Assembly (NCBI RefSeq): GCF_031624395.1
Contig: NZ_JAMQON010000004.1
Location: 302,988-366,987, forward strand
Direction: 5' to 3'
DNA: 64,000 bases
DNA from: Halomicroarcula saliterrae
Lineage (GTDB): Archaea; Halobacteriota; Halobacteria; Halobacteriales; Haloarculaceae
The notes beneath the pieces were generated by a model, which was not told the origin of the DNA, made no database searches, and worked only from the letters and a program-made list of their open reading frames with translations. Position 1 is the stretch's first letter. Every line of letters starts with the position of its first letter. Positions 58,075 through 64,000 of the stretch are shown piece by piece. The position numbers and the translations under genes were made by a program.

Positions 58075-58228
58075 AGAAGCGGTTACTCACAACCGCCCAA
58101 AATGTCGCCCCGACTGGCCCCGACGGATTCAGCGGACGATTCGTCGATACTAGAATCAGCAGGGAGGACCAACGGCTGCTTTGACGACCGAGGTGAGTCA
58201 GAGACTACAAATGAAAACCGGACGAAAC

Positions 58229-58510
58229 TTATCGCGTATCTCGTAACTTTTCAGCAGTTTTCACGGCTGCCTCAGTCAATTGTTCTTCGTCGATACTCCC
58301 GCGGACTTCGTCTCTGAGTTCGGGTTCGCAATACGCATCCGCCTCCGCAAATAGGTAGTCAAGGATTCGAAACACTTCCTCATTTGGTGCTTTGTCGTCA
58401 TCCAGGTAGATATCAATGTATCTATTGGAGAATTCACGTGCTGTTAACTCTCCATTGGTAAATCTCTCTATCAAATTCAGATACGTCCGCACATACTCAT
58501 CATTTGTCAT
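58229..58510 (-). CDS. Colicin-D-immunity-like protein
   Basis: A 93-residue acidic helical protein: TYLNLIERFTNGELTAREFSNRYIDIYLDDD, then LDYLFAEADAYCEPELRDEV and IDEEQLTEAAVKTAEKL. The helix pattern and the F/D/Y positions resemble the ImmD/Colicin_immun family (known: ImmD masks the tRNase site of colicin D). It starts 1 bp after the stop of the colicin-D-like gene and has GGAGGTG about 8 bases before its ATG. It would neutralise that toxin in the producing cell. The assignment is by eye. Confidence 0.7.
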   Translation of the reverse strand: MTNDEYVRTYLNLIERFTNGELTAREFSNRYIDIYLDDDKAPNEEVFRILDYLFAEADAYCEPELRDEVRGSIDEEQLTEAAVKTAEKLRDTR

Positions 58511-58511
58511 T

Positions 58512-58943
58512 TCACCCACCTCCCAACTCGCCTGTAGACAGTAAACACTCCCGCTGGTCTTCACGGAGCTTCCAAGCCGACCAGAACTCCCCATCCGGAT
58601 ATGTCATAACGTTATTATTCGTTCGTGTATTGTAGTAGTGGACTGCATCCTTGTTTCTGTATTCGCCGTTAATGATGATAGTGTCCGAATCGATAATATG
58701 TGCTTGTAGTGCTTCTTGAAAGCGACGTTTGTTGTCCATGTTCCATTCACCTTCGATGCCGAAGTAATCAGAGTGTTTAAATTTGGCCTGAAGTTGCGAA
58801 TCGGGGAACTCAATGTCAGAAATGTCAATTTCTTTATTTACCGAGGGGCTGCTCTCGGTGTCATCACTCAACCGCTGTACATGCACGTCACCCTTCCGCA
58901 TCCGCTGGATACCCAGCATGCCACCGCGCATCACCCCACCCAC
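58512..58943 (-). CDS. Orphan toxin tip resembling the colicin D tRNase
   Basis: A 143-residue frame. The first 23 residues (VMRGGMLGIQRMRKGDVHVQR) are nearly identical to residues 249-269 of the full-length DUF4157 toxin upstream. After a short linker, LQAKFKHSDYFGIEGEWNMD, FQEALQAHIIDSDTIIINGEYRN, VHYYNTRTNNNVMTYPDGEF and SAWKLREDQRECLLSTGELGGG follow the pattern of the colicin D C-terminal domain, a tRNA anticodon nuclease. The delivery and processing domains are missing, so this looks like a stored or displaced toxin tip. GTG starts only; expression is uncertain. An immunity gene follows. Confidence 0.72.
   Translation of the reverse strand: MGGVMRGGMLGIQRMRKGDVHVQRLSDDTESSPSVNKEIDISDIEFPDSQLQAKFKHSDYFGIEGEWNMDNKRRFQEALQAHIIDSDTIIINGEYRNKDAVHYYNTRTNNNVMTYPDGEFWSAWKLREDQRECLLSTGELGGG
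58868..58936. repeat. Linker homology block, copy in the orphan cassette
   Basis: 69 bp that match 60001-60069 at 63 positions, with about the last 40 bp identical. It encodes the linker MRGGMLGIQRMR and VHVQRL in both genes. It lies exactly at the border between the constant N-terminus and the variable tip, so it could serve as the crossover point for tip exchange. Confidence 0.8.
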
Positions 58944-58958
58944 ACGAGATCAGGCAGT

Positions 58959-59408
58959 TCACTGTCTTATCTCGTTGAATAACCACTCGGAGAAAGAGTC
59001 ATTGAGTTTATATGGCTCGTTAGGGGACATGAATAAGTACACAGGAGGGTTATCGCCCTCATCGGTGTCGAAGAACAGAAATGAATACCCTTGATGACCC
59101 ATGAAGACGAAGTCAGATTCATCAAATTTGAAGTCGACATCGTTTTCCTCAACTCTCTTCTGAGCGAATTCTCGTTGACGTTTCATTTCAGGGTAGGCGA
59201 ACTCACTGCCACGACGAAATCCGTTGGGATTTTTTCCGATATGTCGCATGCAGGATTTATACGCCTCTGGTAGTGTAACGTTAAATTCCGACTCCAGATC
59301 CCGTATTTCGTCCTCATCACATCCGGTAATCTTCGTTTCTGGCCCATAGCTGTGTTCTACGAGCAACTGTACGGCTTTTTTTCCCACCGTGTTCTCTTCT
59401 TTAGTCAT
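58959..59408 (-). CDS. SUKH/SMI1-type immunity protein
   Basis: A 149-residue acidic protein. The core ESEFNVTLPEAYKSCMRHIGKNPNGFRRG and DFVFMGHQGYSFLFFDTDEGDNPPVYLFMSP resembles the SUKH (SMI1/KNR4) fold, one of the commonest immunity families for polymorphic toxins. Its start overlaps the stop of the DUF4157-deaminase gene (ATGA), so the two are translated together. It most likely blocks the deaminase tip. The stop lies 15 bp upstream of the orphan cassette. Confidence 0.8.
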   Translation of the reverse strand: MTKEENTVGKKAVQLLVEHSYGPETKITGCDEDEIRDLESEFNVTLPEAYKSCMRHIGKNPNGFRRGSEFAYPEMKRQREFAQKRVEENDVDFKFDESDFVFMGHQGYSFLFFDTDEGDNPPVYLFMSPNEPYKLNDSFSEWLFNEIRQ

Positions 59409-60811
59409 GGATTATCCCTTTCTAATTTTGAATCGTAGCTCACGGAGATTCTGATGGTATCGAATTCGGTGTTTTCGTCCTCTGTCGAAAACTTACCTAT
59501 AAGTTTTTCACATGAATTGCACGGTGGTCTCTCGGTATATATTGCTATGCTCCCCGCAGAGCTTTTTAGATCAAACTCGTTTGCCAAGTGCTCGATTATT
59601 TTTGCCTCACTGTCCCACATATCTATCGGAGATAACCCGTTCCCGGGTTCTCTGTGATCAAACACCCGTTCGTCTTTGAATGGACCGGGAAGCAATGGAT
59701 TCTCCGTATCCGATTCACCCGATTCCCGTTTCCCGCTAGCAGCGGCTATCCACAGTTTTTCCCCGTTAACTTTCAAACTCGCAACTGCAATATTCTGATC
59801 TAAATTCGCTCGATCGTTGATCCCTCCCCTTGTTTGTAACTCACCAACGTCTCTCCGTAAGTTTCTGGTTACAGTCTCGCCTATCTCTGGTGGTATTTTG
59901 GAGCCAGCTTCCGGTATCTCAGCGTCTGTATCCATATATGACTCGATATCGAAGGCGTCCGCCAATTCATCCAAGGGCTCCTGAGATACCTCCTGTTCGT
60001 TCAACCGCTGGACGTGCACGTCGGCCCGCCGCATCCGCTGGATACCCAGCATGCCACCGCGCATCACCCGCTCGGCCGTCTCCTCGGCCTCGCGTTCCAG
60101 ATGCTCGTCGGGGTCGATAGCCAGTGCACCTTCCCGTGGGAGCATCGACACCGCACCGCCGGTCTGCTGTCTCACGTGTGCGAGTTCGTGGGCGAGGACG
60201 TGCTGCCCTTCCGGCGAGTCTGGGTCGTACTCGCCGCGGTTGAACGCGATGTGGTTGCCCACCGTGAACGCTCGCGCGTTGATATCGTCACAGGCTTTCG
60301 TTGCCTGTGGCCCGGTGTGAACGCGAACGTCACCGAGGGTGTCTCCCATCCGTTCTTCCATCGCCCGTTGAATCGACTGGTCCAGCTGCTGCCCGGGCGA
60401 AGAAATCACGCTCCGAACGGAATCGGGCACCTGTGTCTCGCCGCCGAAACTCGACTCGTGATGGGCGCCTTTGGAGCGTTGGACGGATTTCGCGTTCTGG
60501 CGCTCGATGTCCGTCGGAACCTCGGACGGGCGTTCCCGTTGACGGTCCCGAAACTTCTCCATGTCCCGGGTTTTGCCCATCGTCTCGATAGGCATCCCCT
60601 CGGCGGCCCACTGGCGGACCTGGTCGGCGCCGTGTTGCTGGGCGAGTCGCTGGAGTACCGTCTCGTGGCCGTCCCGGTACGGCGCAACTCCGAACCGATG
60701 CGTCTCGCCCGAGTCCCGACTTGCCGACTGGCGTTCCCGTGAGTCCTCGCGGGGTTCCATCGCCGCCGGTCCGGCCTCCTCCCGGGCCTCGCTCACTGAC
60801 CGGAAACTCAT
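59405..60811 (-). CDS. DUF4157-family polymorphic toxin with deaminase-like tip
   Basis: A 468-residue protein. Residues 1-150 are helical and charged. Residues about 155-245 are a DUF4157 region with HELAH (His208, Glu209, His212), a metallopeptidase-like domain found in many toxins exported or loaded into extracellular contractile injection systems (known). Residues 249-269 are the linker MRGGMLGIQRMRRADVHVQR. Residues 340-468 are the tip: DSEAKIIEHLA (Glu402; Asp400 and Ser401 in place of the usual His/Ala) and RPPCNSCEKL (Cys431, Cys434) resemble a nucleic-acid deaminase zinc site. The ATG at 60811 is chosen because the longer frame runs antisense through cofE. Immunity is encoded downstream (SUKH). 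No injection-system genes are in this window. Confidence 0.78.
   Translation of the reverse strand: MSFRSVSEAREEAGPAAMEPREDSRERQSASRDSGETHRFGVAPYRDGHETVLQRLAQQHGADQVRQWAAEGMPIETMGKTRDMEKFRDRQRERPSEVPTDIERQNAKSVQRSKGAHHESSFGGETQVPDSVRSVISSPGQQLDQSIQRAMEERMGDTLGDVRVHTGPQATKACDDINARAFTVGNHIAFNRGEYDPDSPEGQHVLAHELAHVRQQTGGAVSMLPREGALAIDPDEHLEREAEETAERVMRGGMLGIQRMRRADVHVQRLNEQEVSQEPLDELADAFDIESYMDTDAEIPEAGSKIPPEIGETVTRNLRRDVGELQTRGGINDRANLDQNIAVASLKVNGEKLWIAAASGKRESGESDTENPLLPGPFKDERVFDHREPGNGLSPIDMWDSEAKIIEHLANEFDLKSSAGSIAIYTERPPCNSCEKLIGKFSTEDENTEFDTIRISVSYDSKLERDNP
60001..60069. repeat. Linker homology block, copy in the full-length toxin
   Basis: Partner of 58868-58936 (63 of 69 bp the same, with about 40 bp at the right end identical). 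It codes for the junction between the constant part and the tip of the full-length toxin. Confidence 0.8.
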
Positions 60812-60837
60812 TATCTGTGGGAACTTTTCACCTCTAT

Positions 60838-60849
60838 TCGATATAATTG
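60838..60849 (-). promoter_or_regulatory. Likely promoter of the toxin operon
   Basis: The AT-rich coding-strand run caattatat (about 60841-60849) and the adjacent cgaataga lie 25-35 bp before the ATG at 60811. They are the only good TATA candidates before the DUF4157 gene. Confidence 0.45.
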
Positions 60850-61000
60850 TTTGGTGAAGCTGCCGATAATATCCGGCCGCGACAGTCGCCAGCGGTCCAG
60901 AGCCCTCGTCCCTGCCCAGCGAGTTCCGGCAGCCGTTGCCACTGATTGCGGGCCTTGCGAGTAACGGCGTCCTTTTTCCCGCGGAACCCACAGAAGGTGT

Positions 61001-61774
61001 ATGGAGGTCTTCGCGGTCGCGGGGCTGCCGGAGGTTCGCCGCGGCGACGACGTGGCACAGGTCGTCGCCGAGCGGGCGGACCTGCAGGACGGCGACGTGG
61101 TCTGTGTAGCGAGCACCATCGTCTCGAAAGCGGCGGGCCGACAGGCCGACCTCGCCGACTTCCCGGCGAGCGAGCGCGCCGAGCGCATCGCCGACGGCAT
61201 CGCCGAAATCGCCGGCGAGCAGAAGGACCCCCGCTTCGCGCAGGCTGTCATCGAGGAGAGCGAGGAGATACTCACCGAGGCGCCCTTCGTCCTCGCGGTC
61301 ACCCGCTTTGGCCACATCACGGTCAACGCGGGCATCGACCGCTCGAACGTCCCCGGCGCCGACCTGCTCTTGCTCCCCGAAGACCCGACCGACTGTGCCG
61401 AGCGCGTTCGAGCGGGGCTCGACGACCGACTCGGGGTCGACGTGGCGGTCATCGTCACCGACACGTCGGGTCGGCCGTTCCGGCTCGGCCAGCGCGGCGT
61501 CGCGCTGGGCTGGGCCGGCATCCCCGCCGCCCGCGACTGGCGGGGCGAGCACGACCGCGAAGGCCGGGAGCTCGGCGCGACGGTACAGGCCGTCGTGGAC
61601 GAACTCGCCGCCGCCGGCAACCTCGTGACGGGCGAGGGCGACGGCGGGACGCCGGTCGCCGTGATTCGGGACTTCGACTTCGGCGACCACGCCGGGAGCG
61701 ACGAGCTCTACCGCCCGAACGACAAAGACGTCGTCCGCGACGCACTCAGAGAGTGGTCTCATGTACGCGATTGA
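61001..61774 (+). CDS. cofE: Coenzyme F420-0:L-glutamate ligase
   Basis: A 257-residue CofE that adds glutamate to F420-0 using GTP. Typical features are GDVVCVASTIVSKAAGR, TRFGHITVNAGIDRSNVPG and VDVAVIVTDTSGRPFRLGQRGVALGWAG. No FbiB-like fusion is present. The stop lies 14 bp inside the next gene (mer), so the F420 genes are co-translated. The function fits a haloarchaeon that uses F420 with Mer. Confidence 0.95.
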   Translation: MEVFAVAGLPEVRRGDDVAQVVAERADLQDGDVVCVASTIVSKAAGRQADLADFPASERAERIADGIAEIAGEQKDPRFAQAVIEESEEILTEAPFVLAVTRFGHITVNAGIDRSNVPGADLLLLPEDPTDCAERVRAGLDDRLGVDVAVIVTDTSGRPFRLGQRGVALGWAGIPAARDWRGEHDREGRELGATVQAVVDELAAAGNLVTGEGDGGTPVAVIRDFDFGDHAGSDELYRPNDKDVVRDALREWSHVRD

Positions 61775-62738
61775 ACTCACACCGGAACACCCAGTGGCAC
61801 AGCTCACCGACTTCGCCGTCTCCGCAGAGAACGCAGGCTTCGACGCGGTGTTTGCGAGCCATCACTACAACAACCGCGACCAGTTCATGGCGCTGTCGTC
61901 CATGGCACAGGCGACCGACGACGTGTTACTGGGGCCGGGCATCGCCAACCCCTACGAGACCCACCCGGTGACGCTCGCCTCGCGGGTCGCCACGCTCGAC
62001 GAGATGAGCGACGGCCGCGCCCTCTTCGGGGTCGGCCCGGGCGATAAGTCCACGATTCGGAACCTCGGGTTCGACCACGATGACGCGCTGCGACGCGTCC
62101 TGGAGACGTTCAAAGTCGCCCAGCGGCTGTGGGACGGCGAGCGCGTCGACCACGACGGCACCTTCCGGGCGGACGACGCCGGGCTGAACTACGAGGTCGG
62201 CGACGTTCCGGTGTACGTCGGCGCACAGGGGCCCCACATGACGAAGATGGCCGCCAAACACGCCGACGGCGCGCTGTACAACGGCTCCCACCCGAAGGAC
62301 CTCGCGTGGGCCCGCGACCAGGTCGACTCGATGCTGGACGACCGCGTCGCCGACACCGAGTTCGACCTCGCGGCCTACGCCAGCGTGAGCGTGGCCGAGG
62401 ACGCCGACGCGGCCCGGGAGGCCGCCCGCCCGCCGGTGGCGTTCGTCGCCGCCGGCTCGCCGCCTCCCGTACTAGACCGCCACGGTATCGACGGGTCGGT
62501 CGCGAGCGACATCGGCGACGCCATCTCCGCCGGCGAGTTCGAGGCGGCCTTCGACCTCGTCACGGAGCCGATGCTGGACGCGTTCTGTATCGCGGGCACG
62601 CCCGACGACGTGGCCGAGCGCACCGAGACGCTGCGAGAACACGCCGACAGCGTCGTCTTCGCGTCGCCGCTGGGGCCGGACGTCGAGGCGGCTATTTCGC
62701 TTCTGGGGGCGGCGATCGACCGCTTCCCGGACGAATAA
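61761..62738 (+). CDS. mer: F420-dependent methylene-tetrahydromethanopterin reductase
   Basis: A 325-residue luciferase-like TIM-barrel enzyme. The start MYAIELTPEHPVAQLTDFAV and the pieces FASHHYNNRDQFMALSSMAQ, GVGPGDKSTIRNLGF and PVYVGAQGPHMTKMAAKHADG are typical of Mer. It reduces methylene-tetrahydromethanopterin (or the folate analogue used by haloarchaea) with F420H2. It overlaps cofE by 14 bp, which links cofactor synthesis with its use. The sequence is complete. Confidence 0.9.
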   Translation: MYAIELTPEHPVAQLTDFAVSAENAGFDAVFASHHYNNRDQFMALSSMAQATDDVLLGPGIANPYETHPVTLASRVATLDEMSDGRALFGVGPGDKSTIRNLGFDHDDALRRVLETFKVAQRLWDGERVDHDGTFRADDAGLNYEVGDVPVYVGAQGPHMTKMAAKHADGALYNGSHPKDLAWARDQVDSMLDDRVADTEFDLAAYASVSVAEDADAAREAARPPVAFVAAGSPPPVLDRHGIDGSVASDIGDAISAGEFEAAFDLVTEPMLDAFCIAGTPDDVAERTETLREHADSVVFASPLGPDVEAAISLLGAAIDRFPDE

Positions 62739-62913
62739 CGAGCGAGACGACCGCGCCCAGCGAGAGGTAGCCGAAGACGGCCGAGGCGCCGCCGACCAGC
62801 ACCGCGCCGACGAGGATGAGCACCGCGGAGATGGGGTCGGCCATCGCGATGTCGATGAACTTCCCCGGCGCGTCGAGGATGCTCTGGACGAACTGTGACG
62901 GGAGACTTTGCAT
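62692..62913 (-). CDS. Small membrane protein overlapping the mer 3' end
   Basis: A 73-residue protein starting MQSLPSQFVQSILDAPGKFID with two hydrophobic segments (about residues 25-47 and 49-63) and a Pro/Ser-rich end. The coding region overlaps mer by 47 bp in the opposite direction; the overlap covers its C-terminal tail. I think it is real because the N-terminal half has good composition and a clear membrane pattern. The function is unknown. Confidence 0.6.
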   Translation of the reverse strand: MQSLPSQFVQSILDAPGKFIDIAMADPISAVLILVGAVLVGGASAVFGYLSLGAVVSLVIRPGSGRSPPPEAK

Positions 62914-63090
62914 ACCCGCTGCTTTGGAGCGGCCCTACTTTGTGCTTCCGCTAGCAGATATCGACGTGTGACGCCACGGGACAGCGAGTACGAGCAGCCG
63001 GAAGATCCCGCTGTCAGCGTACGGCGAGGCCTCTGCCGACAGCCCGAACGGTCGGGCGCGGAACGAAACCACAGCGGGTCGAGAGCGGAC

Positions 63091-63100
63091 AGCTATTTGC
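63091..63100 (+). promoter_or_regulatory. TATA box of the zinc-ribbon gene
   Basis: The sequence agctatttgc is centred about 28 bp before the ATG at 63124, so the transcript is likely leaderless and the longer in-frame start at 62908 is rejected. Confidence 0.45.
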
Positions 63101-63123
63101 CGCGTGCGGTCCCAGCTAGGGCC

Positions 63124-63390
63124 ATGAGCGAAGACGCCTCGCTGGACCAGTTCGTGACAGACGAATCGGACGAGCGACGCGAGGAGTCACCGGTGGTCGA
63201 GTCGGACCCGGGCGCGGCCGAGGACCCCCCGGGCCCGGAAGCACCGGCCGACGTCGAACCGGCGACGACCACGTACGCCTGGTCAGACGAGGGGGCGGTC
63301 TGCGACGAATGTGACGACACTGTCGAGCGGCGATGGCAGCAGGACGGTGGACTGGTCTGTGTCGAATGCAAGGACTGGGAACGGGCCTAA
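63124..63390 (+). CDS. Acidic zinc-ribbon protein, DUF7573-like
   Basis: An 88-residue protein with a long acidic, Pro-rich N-terminal part ([20 protein letters not shown]) and a C-terminal zinc ribbon ([14 protein letters not shown] then [10 protein letters not shown]). The ribbon resembles other tiny haloarchaeal ribbons (DUF7573, from memory). The start at 63124 is supported by the TATA box. The role is unknown. Confidence 0.7.
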   Translation: MSEDASLDQFVTDESDERREESPVVESDPGAAEDPPGPEAPADVEPATTTYAWSDEGAVCDECDDTVERRWQQDGGLVCVECKDWERA

Positions 63391-63545
63391 CGTCCGGCTA
63401 CGTTTGTCAGGGGTCGGCTCTGTCCAGTTTTCCTCGCCCCTCCAGCAGAGTTACATGTTCCCGCTCCGAACGGGAACGTAACTGGAACCACGGCGCTCCG
63501 AACGGTCGGGGGTTCCGGCCCGGGGCTCGTCGAGAGTTACTACCC

Positions 63546-64000
63546 ATGACAGATACGAGAGCCAGCCAACAGTCGGACAGCGCGCTCCGGGACGCGAACC
63601 GTCTCGCAACCGGGGTCATCGAGAACGTCGAGGAGGTCATCGTCGGCCACCACGAGGCCATCGAACACATCGTCACGGCGCTGCTGGGTCGGGGCCACGT
63701 CCTGTTAGAGGACGTGCCCGGCGTCGGGAAGACGATGCTCGCGCGGTCGGTCGCCGCGAGCGTCGAGGGGGAGTTCAAACGCGTCCAGTTCACGCCGGAC
63801 CTGCTGCCGACGGACGTCACTGGCGTCAACGTGTACAACCAGAAGACCCAGGAGTTCGAGTTCCGGCCGGGTCCCATCTTCGCCAACGTCGTGCTGGGCG
63901 ACGAGATCAACCGGGCACCGCCGAAGACCCAGTCGGCCCTGCTGGAGGCGATGGAGGAGGGGCAGGTCTCCGCGGACGGGACGACGCGCGATATTCCCCA
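63546..64000 (+). CDS. MoxR-family AAA ATPase, N-terminal part
   Basis: The first 151 residues of a MoxR-type AAA ATPase, which acts as a chaperone in assembling metalloenzymes or membrane complexes. Walker A is GVGKTML in [16 protein letters not shown], and Walker B starts at [25 protein letters not shown]. The gene continues past the end of the window. In relatives a DUF58 and a von Willebrand protein follow, which cannot be checked here. Confidence 0.92.
   Translation, partial: MTDTRASQQSDSALRDANRLATGVIENVEEVIVGHHEAIEHIVTALLGRGHVLLEDVPGVGKTMLARSVAASVEGEFKRVQFTPDLLPTDVTGVNVYNQKTQEFEFRPGPIFANVVLGDEINRAPPKTQSALLEAMEEGQVSADGTTRDIP

Noticed and set aside
59405..61807. 800-residue reading of the DUF4157 toxin
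   Set aside because: The first 332 residues run antisense through cofE and look non-coding; a clear ATG with promoter-like AT content lies at 60811.

Overview
This is a chromosome segment from a halophilic archaeon of class Halobacteria. The evidence is the high GC, the very acidic proteins, the split RNA polymerase genes (H, B'', B', A', A''), EF-1 alpha and EF-2, many leaderless genes with a TATA box about 25-32 bp upstream, Tat lipoproteins, HalOD1 and phiH1-repressor-like proteins, and F420 genes (cofE, mer). The gene order fits a Haloarcula-like lineage, but I cannot name the species.

Layout. 1-1.4 kb: end of a sugar ABC-transport operon. 2-12.6 kb: a first MutS, two surface proteins with HExxH motifs, an arsenate-reductase-like phosphatase, a decayed cytochrome-oxidase remnant, a PurM-like protein and the thiamine enzyme ThiDN. 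12.7-27.4 kb: ABC exporter, ferritin-like protein, DsbA-like protein, TauE/SafE permease, UspA, thioredoxin, a second MutS, HalOD1, NucS/EndoMS, and a hydroxyacid dehydrogenase/aldolase pair. 27.6-34.3 kb: an accessory island ending at tRNA-Ala(CGC). It holds phiH1-like regulators, an SRA-HNH restriction enzyme, HicB with a truncated HicA, a frameshifted integrase, a DUF389 protein and an RHH-RelE toxin-antitoxin pair, all divided by repeated copies of the tRNA 3' end and its flank.

34.5-53.9 kb: the transcription/translation supercluster on the minus strand (rpoH-B2-B1-A1-A2-nusA-rpsL-rpsG, then fusA, then tuf-rpsJ). It is interrupted by a biotin ECF transporter (bioY-ecfA-ecfT), two other genes, and the ACT-domain/homoserine dehydrogenase pair. 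A five-hairpin array lies after fusA.

54-64 kb: tRNA-Asp, a pair of related membrane proteins, a winged-helix regulator, a phosphodiesterase, a polymorphic-toxin locus, then cofE-mer and a MoxR ATPase cut by the window end.

The most interesting region is 57.8-60.8 kb. A 468-residue protein with an N-terminal DUF4157 (HELAH) region and a C-terminal deaminase-like toxin is followed by a SUKH-type immunity gene. Next comes an orphan tip that resembles the colicin D tRNase, preceded by a copy of the same linker, and a colicin-D-immunity-like gene. Last is a decayed copy of the DUF4157 region. This looks like an archaeal polymorphic toxin that changes its tip by recombination at a conserved linker of about 40 bp.
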